The notes beneath the pieces were generated by a model. It was not told the DNA's origin. It worked only from the letters and a program-made list of their open reading frames with translations, and did not search any database. A program made the position numbers and the translations under genes. From positions 1 through 64,000 of the forward strand of contig NZ_JALJXJ010000023.1 of NCBI RefSeq assembly GCF_024170005.1: a stretch of DNA of 64,000 nt. Reading direction: 5' to 3'. The stretch comes from Azospirillum lipoferum (GTDB lineage Bacteria > Pseudomonadota > Alphaproteobacteria > Azospirillales > Azospirillaceae). Shown here piece by piece: positions 56,714 through 64,000 of this stretch. The first letter of the stretch is position 1; each line of letters starts with the position of its first letter.

Positions 56714-57771
56714 TGGCCGCCTTTCTCACAGTGATCCAGCCGGGCCTGTTCGCGACGGTCCAGGATTTGGGACGCTTCGGCTTCCAGGAACTCGGCATGC
56801 CGGTGGCTGGCGCGCTCGACCCGGTGGCCCTGCGGCTGGCCAATGCACTGGTCGGCAATCCGCTGGGGATGGCCGGATTGGAGATCGCCCTGCTCGGCCC
56901 TGCCCTGCGGGTGGATGCGCCCTCCGTCCGCATCGCCGCGGTCGGTCCGCTGACCATGACTCTGGAGCGGCTGGACGCCGCCCCGCAACCACTCGCTCCC
57001 CACCGCAGCCACACCCTGCATCAGGGCGACGTGCTGCGGCTGGGCGCGGTGGATGGGGCCTCCGTTGCCTGTCTGGCGGTGGCCGGCGGCTTCGCGCTGG
57101 CCCCGGTGATGGGCAGCCTGTCCAGCTATGTGCGCGCTGGCATCGGCCCGCTGGGCGGGCGGCCGCTGACCGAGGGAGACCGGCTGCCGCTGGCCCGTGA
57201 CGGCGCCCCCGACGGGCCGGACGTCGAACTGCCGCAGCCACCGGATTACGGTGCCGGACCGCTGCGCGTCGTGCCGGGACCGCAGGAGGACCGCTTCACC
57301 GAAGCGGCACTGAAGACTTTCCTGTCCGCGACCTACCGCGTCGGCAGCCAAGCCGACCGCATGGGCCTGCGGTTGGACGGACCGGCGCTGGAGCATCGCG
57401 GCTCCGCCGACATCCCGTCGGACGGGCTGGTCACCGGCTCCATCCAGGTGCCGGGCAACGGGCAGCCGATCCTGCTGCTGAACGACCACCAGACGGCCGG
57501 CGGCTATGCCAAGATCGCCACGGTGATCTCGGCCGACCTGCCCCGCGCCGGCCGCCTGCGCCCCGGCGACGGCCTGTCTTTCCAGGCGGTGACGGTGGAG
57601 GCCGCCGAAGCGATGCGCCGCAGCCGGGAACAGGCCATCGCCGGCTGGATCCGCGCCATCCGCCCGGTGCGCCCGGCCGGTGGCATCGACCTGGAGGCGC
57701 TCTATGCCGAGAATCTGATCTCCGGCACCGTAGACATCGTCAATGGCGGCAGCGATCTGCCCCTGCTGTGA
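56713..57771 (+). CDS. pxpC: 5-Oxoprolinase subunit PxpC (KipA-like)
   Basis: A 352-residue protein of the KipA/PxpC family. QPGLFATVQDLGRFGFQELGMPVAGALDPVALRLANALVGN is the classic N-terminal region. SQADRMGLRLDGPAL and GSIQVPGNGQPILLLNDHQTAGGYAKIA belong to the cyclophilin-like C-terminal half. The ATG at 56713 overlaps the pxpB stop by one base (TGATG). Biotin-dependent carboxylase-like relatives exist, but the context with a TRAP importer and pxpB favours 5-oxoproline use. Confidence 0.9.
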   Translation: MAAFLTVIQPGLFATVQDLGRFGFQELGMPVAGALDPVALRLANALVGNPLGMAGLEIALLGPALRVDAPSVRIAAVGPLTMTLERLDAAPQPLAPHRSHTLHQGDVLRLGAVDGASVACLAVAGGFALAPVMGSLSSYVRAGIGPLGGRPLTEGDRLPLARDGAPDGPDVELPQPPDYGAGPLRVVPGPQEDRFTEAALKTFLSATYRVGSQADRMGLRLDGPALEHRGSADIPSDGLVTGSIQVPGNGQPILLLNDHQTAGGYAKIATVISADLPRAGRLRPGDGLSFQAVTVEAAEAMRRSREQAIAGWIRAIRPVRPAGGIDLEALYAENLISGTVDIVNGGSDLPLL

Positions 57772-57810
57772 CGCGTCCGCCCCCCGATCGCCTCCTTCAT
57801 GATGTTCCCC

Positions 57811-58947
57811 TCAGGAAACGGGCACAGGCTCCTTCACACCGGCCTCGCGATGGCGGCAGACCCGGTCCCGGCCACCCTGCTTGGCCTGATAGAGCGCCAT
57901 GTCGGCCGCCTTGATCATCACGTCGGCACGGTCGATGTCGGGCGTCAGGGTCGAAACCCCGATGCTGACCGTCACATGCAGGATCGCGCCGTCCTGTGGA
58001 ATGGCGAGGTCGCGGACGGCGCAACGCAGGCGTTCGGCAAGCAGGGCCGCTCCGTCGACCGGCGCATTGGGAAGCAGGATGGCGAACTCCTCGCCGCCGA
58101 AACGGGCGACGAGGTCGCTCTGCCGCACGCTGCGCTGAAGCAGCCGGCTGAGCGCCACCAGCACCACGTCGCCGGCATCATGCCCGCGGGTGTCGTTCAC
58201 CTCCTTGAAATGGTCGATGTCCAGCATCAGCAGGGACACCGGCGTGTCGTGGCGCAGCGCGCCGGCCACGGTCCGATCGATCGCCGCGAAAAACGCCCGG
58301 CGATTCGCCAGACCGGTCAGAGGGTCGCTCAGCGCAGCGTCCCGCAGCATCTTTTCCGTATCAACGCGGCGGCACTCGCGTCCCAGCATCGTGCCCAGCA
58401 TCAGGATGCCCCCCACCGTGAACAGCGCGATGGGCAGCCCGCCGTTGACGAAGATCGGAAATGCGACCTCCCAAGGCAGCACGAAGATGCTGAGCGAGTG
58501 GAGTGCCGCGACCGGAGCCAGGACGAACAGCGGCCTTGCGGTTCGCCAGCCCGGCACGGGAACCAGCCACCAGACCAGCAGCCCCGCGGCACCGGCCATC
58601 AGAATCCCGACTACACCCGGCATAACGCCGGCCCCGCCGACCGCAGCGCGCGCGGCCGACACGAGTCCGGCGGCCAGTATGGCCGCCAGCGGTCCGCCGA
58701 AGGGCGCGGCCAGCACCACCGGCACCGTCTTGACGTCCAGATTGATGCCGGGAAGGATGGGGACCGACTGCAGCATGGCCGTCACGCCACCGGCACCGAA
58801 CAGCAGGCCCAGGCAAAGCTGGCGTAACCAGGGCCGATCACCCAGCCGGTGCAGGACCGTTCCATAGATCAGCGTCATCAGCGCCAGCAGCCCGACGCCA
58901 CCCGCAAGTGCGGTCATGATCGTTCCCGTGGCGCTGTGTTCCTCCAC
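57811..58947 (-). CDS. Membrane diguanylate cyclase with 5TMR-LYT-type sensor
   Basis: A 378-residue protein. Five to six N-terminal helices (about 10-190) resemble a 5TM receptor module, followed by a GGDEF domain (about 210-365). The active site is GGEEF in ARFGGEEFAILLP, and RQSD five residues earlier is an intact c-di-GMP inhibitory site (RxxD). LDIDHFKEVNDTRGHDAGD carries the metal and base contacts. A GTG at 58947 with GGGGAG upstream is preferred; the ATG at 58917 is an alternative. It should synthesise c-di-GMP in response to a membrane or periplasmic signal. Confidence 0.85.
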   Translation of the reverse strand: MEEHSATGTIMTALAGGVGLLALMTLIYGTVLHRLGDRPWLRQLCLGLLFGAGGVTAMLQSVPILPGINLDVKTVPVVLAAPFGGPLAAILAAGLVSAARAAVGGAGVMPGVVGILMAGAAGLLVWWLVPVPGWRTARPLFVLAPVAALHSLSIFVLPWEVAFPIFVNGGLPIALFTVGGILMLGTMLGRECRRVDTEKMLRDAALSDPLTGLANRRAFFAAIDRTVAGALRHDTPVSLLMLDIDHFKEVNDTRGHDAGDVVLVALSRLLQRSVRQSDLVARFGGEEFAILLPNAPVDGAALLAERLRCAVRDLAIPQDGAILHVTVSIGVSTLTPDIDRADVMIKAADMALYQAKQGGRDRVCRHREAGVKEPVPVS

Positions 58948-59432
58948 CTGCGGCTCCCCTTTGAGTGTGCAGTGGCCGATCTTCCGCCAATCATCTTTTG
59001 CGCATACTCTGGTATTATACATTGGGGTTTGCCCCAAATGTTGGCCAATCACGAAGCCCGAAGCCGGCGACAAAGCCGGAGGGCCAAGCCAGGGTTCGCC
59101 GCGATTTCGCATAGGCGCCGCCTGACGATATGCCGCAGATGGTGTGGTTGACCAACGAGGACCGGCGCAACTACCATACCAGCAACTGGAATGGTAGTAT
59201 GCGACGCCACGAACGGTTCCCAAGCGGCACCGCTCCCGACGATGGCCTGACTGATCCAGGAAACAGTTCTGAAACGTGCGACCGCCGCCGGACGACGCTG
59301 TGGGGCTGCCGAATGACCGGCTCCCGCGCGAAGCCATCCGGTGCGCCCAATGCGAAACAGGCCTGGCGCCTGTGTGGGGGCCGGTGTGCGGACACCGGGC
59401 GGCGGCGTGCGTCCTGGCTGGAGACGCCAATC
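58948..59432. promoter_or_regulatory. Divergent regulatory gap, cyclase / hexuronate operon
   Basis: This 485-bp gap carries TTGGGG-tttg-CCCCAA at 59022-59037 (75 bp before the cyclase start) next to an AT-rich stretch, and a 27-bp imperfect palindrome at 59171-59197. No gene is convincing here, although the long reading frame of the MFS gene stays open through part of it. Confidence 0.55.
59171..59197. promoter_or_regulatory. 27-bp imperfect palindrome upstream of the hexuronate operon
   Basis: Arms CTACCAT-a-CCAG (59171-59182) and CTGG-a-ATGGTAG (59186-59197) are complementary at 11 of 12 positions around a 3-bp centre. TGGT/ACCA half-sites are typical of GntR-family uronate regulators, so an operator is likely. 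The cognate regulator is not in the window. Confidence 0.55.
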
Positions 59433-60806
59433 ATGAGCGAACAGATCATTGCCGACGCCGGAACCGGCCAGTCGGCGGAACCGGCCCGCCGGGCCGGCGG
59501 AATCGGCAACGCGGCAGGCAAAGCGGCGGTCACGGTGAGCAAGGCCATCGGCCGCTACCGCTGGACCATCTGCGGCCTGCTCTTCTTCTCGACCACCATC
59601 AACTACATGGACCGACAGGTCCTGGGCCTGCTGAAGTCCACGCTGATGGGCGACATGGGCTGGACCGAGTCGGACTTCGGCGACATCGTCGCCGCCTTCT
59701 CGCTGGCCTACGCCTTCGGCTATGTCGGCTGCGGCCGGCTGATGGACAAGATCGGCATCCGCATCGGCCTGCCGGCCGCCGTCGCCGGCTGGAGCTTCTT
59801 CGCCTGCGTCCATGCCTTCATGGGCAGCGTCTTCGGCTTCAAGGTGGCGCGCGCCGGCCTGGGCCTGACCGAGGGCGGCAACTTCCCGGCCTCGATCAAG
59901 GCGGTGTCGGAGTGGTTCCCGGCCAAGGAACGGGCGCTCGCCACCGGCATCTTCAACGCCGGGTCCAACGTCGGCGCCGTCGTGGCGCCGATCCTGGTGC
60001 CGATCCTGCTCGTCGCCTACGGCTGGCAGGCCGCCTTCCTGGTCACCGGCGGCATAGGCTTCTTCTGGGTCATCGCCTGGCTGCTGATCTACCGCAAGCC
60101 GGAAGACCATCCGAAGCTGACGGCGGAGGAGCTGGCCTATATCCGCAGCGATCCCGTCCAGCCGCAGGAGAACATCCCCTGGCTGAAGCTGCTGAGCTAT
60201 CGCGGCACCTGGGCGAACATCGTCGGCACCTGCTTCTCGGCGCCCGTCTGGTGGTTCTACCTGAACTGGGTTCCCGGCTTCCTGAACAAGCAGTATGGCG
60301 TCAACCTGTTCGGGGCGATGCTGCCGCTGATCATCATCTACACCATGGCCGATTTCGGCAGCGTCGGCGGCGGCTGGTTCTCCTCCCATCTGATCAAGCG
60401 CGGGGTGAAGCCGCTGCGTGCCCGCAAGCTGACCTTCCTGGTCTGCGGCCTGTGCGTGCTGCCGGTGTTCTTCGCCTCGACCGTGTCCAACATGTGGCTG
60501 GCCGTTCTGCTGATCGGCATCGCCGCCTCCGCCCACCAGGGCTATTCGGCCAACGTCTACACCATCGTCTCCGACACCATGCCGCGCAACGCGGTGGGTT
60601 CGGTGGTCGGCATCGGCGGCTTCTGCGCCTACTTCGTCGGCATGTTCGTGTCGATGGGCGTCGGTCGCCTGCTGGATGCGACCAACGGCAACTATCAGGT
60701 GCTGTTCGCCATCGCGTCGGTCCTCTACCTCGTCGGTCTGGCGATCATGCACTTCATCCTGCCGAAGACCGGGTCGGGCAAGACCCCGGCCGGGATCGAG
60801 GTCTGA
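59433..60806 (+). CDS. MFS hexuronate/sugar-acid transporter (ExuT/GudP group)
   Basis: A 457-residue transporter with 12 predicted helices. GLLFFSTTINYMDRQVLGLL is the ACS-family helix-1 motif, and GLTEGGNFPASIKAVSEWFPAKERALATGIFNAGSNVGAVVAP is the highly conserved helix-4/5 region of ExuT-type proteins. GGAGA precedes the ATG at 59433. It is followed by uxuB and uxuA, which supports glucuronate/galacturonate or fructuronate uptake by proton symport. The frame is open far upstream, but that part has no homologous look. Confidence 0.88.
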   Translation: MSEQIIADAGTGQSAEPARRAGGIGNAAGKAAVTVSKAIGRYRWTICGLLFFSTTINYMDRQVLGLLKSTLMGDMGWTESDFGDIVAAFSLAYAFGYVGCGRLMDKIGIRIGLPAAVAGWSFFACVHAFMGSVFGFKVARAGLGLTEGGNFPASIKAVSEWFPAKERALATGIFNAGSNVGAVVAPILVPILLVAYGWQAAFLVTGGIGFFWVIAWLLIYRKPEDHPKLTAEELAYIRSDPVQPQENIPWLKLLSYRGTWANIVGTCFSAPVWWFYLNWVPGFLNKQYGVNLFGAMLPLIIIYTMADFGSVGGGWFSSHLIKRGVKPLRARKLTFLVCGLCVLPVFFASTVSNMWLAVLLIGIAASAHQGYSANVYTIVSDTMPRNAVGSVVGIGGFCAYFVGMFVSMGVGRLLDATNGNYQVLFAIASVLYLVGLAIMHFILPKTGSGKTPAGIEV

Positions 60807-60966
60807 CCTTCACGTTCACTCCGTTCCGACACTCCGGGGCGCCCTGCCCCGGAGCCTTCCCAAACAACGCCAAATCTACCGAATGACGGTGCACCGGCCC
60901 ACCCGCACTGCCCCCCGGGGCAGCGGACAGGGAGACCGCCGCGACCGCCGCGACCCGGAGCCCATC

Positions 60967-62490
60967 ATGCCCGACGCGAACACCGCCCTGCTGGCGGCCC
61001 GTCCTTCCCGAACCCGCCTTTCCGCCGCCACCCTCGACCGCCTGCCCCCAACCGTCGAGCGTCCCGCTTACGACCGCGCCGCGGTGACGCCGGGCATCGT
61101 CCATATCGGCCTCGGCGCCTTCTGCCGCGCCCATCTCGCCACCTACACCGACGATGTACTGGCGACCGGCGACACCAGCTGGGGTATCGTCGGCGTCGAT
61201 CCGCTGTCGCCTGCGATCCGCGACGCGCTGAAGCCGCAGGACTGCCTCTATACCCTGCTGGTACGCGAGGAGGCACGCGACCGGCTGCGTGTCATGGGAT
61301 CCTTCCTCGATGCGCTGGCCACCGCCGACCAGCTGAACGAGGTTCTGGCCCTGCTGACGAAGCCGGAGATCCGCATCGTCACCCTGACGGTGACCGAGAA
61401 GGGCTATTGCCAGGACGCCGCCACCGGCGTGCTGGACGAGGCCCATCCGCTGATCCGCGTCGACCTTGCCGATCCCGCCGCGCCGCGCAGCGTGCCCGGC
61501 CTGCTGGCGGAGGCGATCCGCCGCCGCCGCGCCGCCGGGGTGCCGCCCTTCACCGTGCTGGTCTGCGACAACCTCGCCCAGAACGGCATCAAGGTGCGCG
61601 GCATCGTCGTGCGCTATGCCGAACTCCGCGATCCGGACCTCGCCGCCTACATCGCCGGGCAGGTCAGCTTCCCCTGCACCATGGTCGACCGCATCACCCC
61701 CGCCACCCAGGACACCGACCGCGCCACGGTGGAGGACGCGACCGGATGCCATGACGCGTGGCCGGTGGTGAGCGAACCCTTCAAGCAATGGGTGATCGAG
61801 GACCGCTTCCCGCTCGGCCGTCCGGCCTGGGAAAAGGCCGGCGCCATCCTGGTCGACGACGTCCACCCGTTCGAGCTGATGAAGCTGCGCTGCCTGAACG
61901 GCGCCCATTCGCTGCTGGCCTACCTGTCGGTGATTGCCGGCATCGAGACCATCGCGGAGGCAATGGCCGATCCGCAGTTGCCGGCCGTCATGCGGCGGCT
62001 TTGGACGGAGGACCTGATCCCCACCCTGCCGCCGGTACCGGGAACCGACATCCCCGCCTACACCGCGGCACTGGAGGCGCGTTTCCGCAATCCCGGCATC
62101 CGCCACCGCACCATCCAAATCTCGTCGGACGGCTCGCAGAAGCTGCCGCCGCGCCTGCTGGAACCGGCGCGTGAGCTGTTCGCCGCCGGCAAGGCGCCGA
62201 GGGTGATCCCGCTGGCCGTCGCCGCCTGGATGCGCTTCCTGCTGGAAAAGGACGAAGCGGGCACCGCCTACACCGTCGCCGACCCGCTGGCGGCGGCGCT
62301 GACCGGCATTGCCAGCGCCCGCCGTACCGATGCCGGCGCCCTGGCCGCCGCCCTGTTCGCCATCGAGGACATCTTCGCACCGGAACTGGTGGCGGAACCC
62401 GCCTTCCGCAGCGCGGTCGTCCGCCATCTCGACAGCCTGATGAGCGTCGGCGTCGCCAAGACGCTGACCGCCTTCCTCGCCACCCCCTGA
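60967..62490 (+). CDS. uxuB: D-mannonate oxidoreductase / fructuronate reductase
   Basis: A 507-residue long-chain polyol dehydrogenase. IVHIGLGAFCRAHLATYTDDVL is the N-terminal NAD-binding segment. VSEPFKQWVIEDRFPLGRPAW and KLRCLNGAHSLLAYL carry the catalytic Lys and nearby Asn/His of the family. UxuB reduces D-fructuronate to D-mannonate. The ATG at 60967 has GGAG upstream. It lies between the transporter and uxuA. Mannitol or tagaturonate enzymes of the same family are alternatives, made less likely by uxuA. Confidence 0.87.
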   Translation: MPDANTALLAARPSRTRLSAATLDRLPPTVERPAYDRAAVTPGIVHIGLGAFCRAHLATYTDDVLATGDTSWGIVGVDPLSPAIRDALKPQDCLYTLLVREEARDRLRVMGSFLDALATADQLNEVLALLTKPEIRIVTLTVTEKGYCQDAATGVLDEAHPLIRVDLADPAAPRSVPGLLAEAIRRRRAAGVPPFTVLVCDNLAQNGIKVRGIVVRYAELRDPDLAAYIAGQVSFPCTMVDRITPATQDTDRATVEDATGCHDAWPVVSEPFKQWVIEDRFPLGRPAWEKAGAILVDDVHPFELMKLRCLNGAHSLLAYLSVIAGIETIAEAMADPQLPAVMRRLWTEDLIPTLPPVPGTDIPAYTAALEARFRNPGIRHRTIQISSDGSQKLPPRLLEPARELFAAGKAPRVIPLAVAAWMRFLLEKDEAGTAYTVADPLAAALTGIASARRTDAGALAAALFAIEDIFAPELVAEPAFRSAVVRHLDSLMSVGVAKTLTAFLATP

Positions 62491-62539
62491 CCAAACGGCG
62501 GCTTCCGCCCCCCGTACCCGCATTTGAAAGGACGACATC

Positions 62540-63730
62540 ATGCAGGAAACCTGGCGCTGGTTCGGCCCGGACGATCCCGTCACCCTGGAGAAGGCCCGTC
62601 AGGCCGGTGCCACCGGCATCGTCACGGCTCTGCACCACATGAACCAGGGCAGCGTCTGGACACCTGAGGAAATCCAGAAGCGCCGCGCCATGGTCGAGGC
62701 CGCCGGCCTGACCTGGGCGGTGGTGGAGAGCATCGGCGTCGGCGAGGAGATCAAGACCCGCACCGGCGACTTCCGCACCAAGATCGACAATTACAAGCAG
62801 TCGATCCGCAATGTGGCGCGGGCCGGCATCCCGGTGATCTGCTACAACTTCATGGTCATCACCGACTGGAGCCGGACCAACCTGATGCACCGGCTGCCGA
62901 ATGGCGGCTATGCCCTGCGCTACGACAGCGTCGATTTCGCCGCATACGACCTGTTCGTGCTGAAGCGCCGCAATGCGGAGGCCAGCTACGCCCCAGCCCA
63001 CATCGCCGCCGCCAAGGCGCGGTTCGAAGGGATGACGGTGGAACAGGTGGCGGAGCTGGAACGCAACCTGATCGACTGGCTGCCGGCCCGCGACTTCGCC
63101 TATGACCGCGACAGCTTCCGCGGCATGCTGGAGCTGTACCAGGAGATCGGCGTCGAGGATCTGCGCGCCAACCTGATCGAGTTCCTGCGCGAGATCACGC
63201 CTGTGGCTGAAGAGGAAGGGGTGCGGCTGTGCATCCACCCCGATGACCCGTCCTTTCCCATCTTCGGCCTGCCGCGGGTGATGTCCACCGCGGAAGACGT
63301 GCGGGCGCTGTTCGACGCCGTGCCGCAGGAGGCCTGCGGGCTGACCCTGTGCACGGGGTCCTTCGGCTCCAACCCGAAGAACGATCTGGTGGCGATGGCG
63401 AAGGAGTTCGCCCCGCGCATCCATTTCGTCCATCTGCGCAACACCACGCACGAGCCGGACGGCTCCTTCTACGAGGCCGACCATCTCGGCGGCGACACAG
63501 ACCTGATCGGGGTGGCGGCGGCGATGATCGACGAGGAGGCCCGCCGCCGGCAGGCTGGCCGCGCCGACGCCCAGATCCCGATGCGCCCGGACCATGGTCA
63601 TCTGCTGGGCGACGACATCGGCCAGACGATGAACCCCGGCTATTCCTTCGTCGGGCGCCTGAAGGGGCTGGCCGAACTGCGCGGCGTGATGCGCACCATC
63701 GAAGCCTTCCGCGATAAGCGGGTGGCGTGA
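62540..63730 (+). CDS. uxuA: D-mannonate dehydratase
   Basis: A 396-residue TIM-barrel metalloenzyme of normal length. MQETWRWFGPDDPVTLEKARQAGATGIVTALHH is the UxuA start. LCIHPDDPSFPIFGLPR, TLCTGSFGSNPKNDL, HFVHLRNTT and MRPDHGHLLGDD carry the metal ligands and catalytic His/Asp. It dehydrates D-mannonate to 2-keto-3-deoxygluconate, which then needs a kinase and aldolase encoded elsewhere. AAAGGACGAC precedes the ATG at 62540. Confidence 0.95.
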   Translation: MQETWRWFGPDDPVTLEKARQAGATGIVTALHHMNQGSVWTPEEIQKRRAMVEAAGLTWAVVESIGVGEEIKTRTGDFRTKIDNYKQSIRNVARAGIPVICYNFMVITDWSRTNLMHRLPNGGYALRYDSVDFAAYDLFVLKRRNAEASYAPAHIAAAKARFEGMTVEQVAELERNLIDWLPARDFAYDRDSFRGMLELYQEIGVEDLRANLIEFLREITPVAEEEGVRLCIHPDDPSFPIFGLPRVMSTAEDVRALFDAVPQEACGLTLCTGSFGSNPKNDLVAMAKEFAPRIHFVHLRNTTHEPDGSFYEADHLGGDTDLIGVAAAMIDEEARRRQAGRADAQIPMRPDHGHLLGDDIGQTMNPGYSFVGRLKGLAELRGVMRTIEAFRDKRVA

Positions 63731-63738
63731 CGGGCGAC

Positions 63739-63771
63739 GGGACCCGTTTCCAGTGCGGGGAGACGGGTCCC
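63739..63771. terminator. Stem-loop after uxuA
   Basis: GGGACCCGT (63739-63747) and ACGGGTCCC (63763-63771) pair perfectly around a 15-nt loop, between convergent uxuA and the EAL gene. No T-run follows, so it may act as a bidirectional barrier. Confidence 0.55.
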
Positions 63772-63779
63772 GCCACCGT

Positions 63780-64000
63780 TCAGCTCCGTCCGTCCTCCGC
63801 CGGGGACAGCGCCCCGCCGCTCTCGGCGGCAAGCGTGGCCGGCGTCAGGTCGAACGCCTCGGCCGGAACCGGCAGGCCAAGGAAGCCGCCCTGGGCGAAA
63901 CCGCAGCGAACCTCACCGGCCAACGCCTGCTGCTCCCCCGTCTCCACCCCTTCGGCGATCACCGTCAGGTTCATGCTGCGGGCCAGCGCCACGATGGCAT
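63780..64000 (-). CDS. EAL-domain protein, C-terminal fragment
   Basis: The frame enters from the right edge of the window and ends at TGA (63780-63782), leaving about 73 residues. IVALARSMNLTVIAEGVET is the conserved segment near the end of EAL domains, with the catalytic Glu, and CGFAQGGFLGLPVP corresponds to the QGY-LxxP motif. The usual Tyr after QG is Gly here (QGGF), a mild departure. A short acidic tail follows. Probable c-di-GMP phosphodiesterase; the rest of the protein is not visible. Confidence 0.75.
   Translation of the reverse strand, partial: AIVALARSMNLTVIAEGVETGEQQALAGEVRCGFAQGGFLGLPVPAEAFDLTPATLAAESGGALSPAEDGRS

Overview
The window is GC-rich with dense, tightly packed genes. 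It looks like an accessory replicon or catabolic region of a plant- or soil-associated alphaproteobacterium. An Azospirillum-like member of the Rhodospirillales is my best guess, from the style of the catabolic clusters, an IolC-DUF2090 fusion, abundant TRAP/ABC importers and c-di-GMP proteins. No rRNA, tRNA, CRISPR array or intact insertion sequence was seen.

Layout. 1-360: end of a porin and its terminator. 343-13274: inositol catabolism on the minus strand, bounded by an RpiR-type regulator (probable IolR) and a LacI-type regulator. It forms two transcription units (iolG plus two TIM-barrel isomerases; iolC-iolD-iolE-iolA plus a second Gfo/Idh dehydrogenase). iolB is absent. 13367-16110: EmrAB-type efflux pair. 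16548-19073: a GAF protein and a GAF/degenerate-GGDEF/EAL protein. 19075-22912: D-lysine/pipecolate segment (HglS, LysR, AmaA-like oxidase). 22959-25492: CBS-BON protein, SleB-type hydrolase and two small proteins. 25810-35581: IclR regulator and a peptide-type ABC importer whose operon also encodes a D-aminoacylase-type amidohydrolase, a RidA and a DSD1-type PLP enzyme. 35648-37345: SDR/HxlR pair, then a decayed partial copy of the preceding ABC ATPase gene. 37527-39260: a lone, AT-rich ABC-type ATPase that is clearly foreign to its surroundings. 39440-41149: two VOC proteins and a CopD-like membrane protein. 41543-51557: a glutathione/peptide importer (gsiABCD order) with a D-amino-acid transaminase, a P1/S58 peptidase, an M55 D-aminopeptidase, an IaaA-type Ntn hydrolase and an RpiR regulator. 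51814-52836: isolated fliG. 53058-57771: TRAP transporter with pxpB-pxpC. 57811-58947: diguanylate cyclase. 59433-63730: hexuronate uptake and catabolism (MFS, uxuB, uxuA). 63780-64000: end of an EAL protein.

How it fits together. Most of the window imports and breaks down plant- or cell-wall-derived compounds: inositols, hexuronates, peptides and glutathione-like compounds, 5-oxoproline and D-amino acids. Three separate segments carry enzymes for D-amino acids or D-peptides, which is an unusual concentration. Each catabolic block has its own local regulator and, in several cases, a visible palindromic operator.

The best candidate for an undescribed system is the AT-rich ATPase at 37527-39260. 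It has a complete ABC/SMC-type ATP site and a C-terminal region with an R-x3-E ... N-x3-H pattern that recalls PrrC/RloC anticodon nucleases. It starts just downstream of a perfect 16-bp palindrome, as expected for a self-regulated single-gene defence system. That function is inference only.
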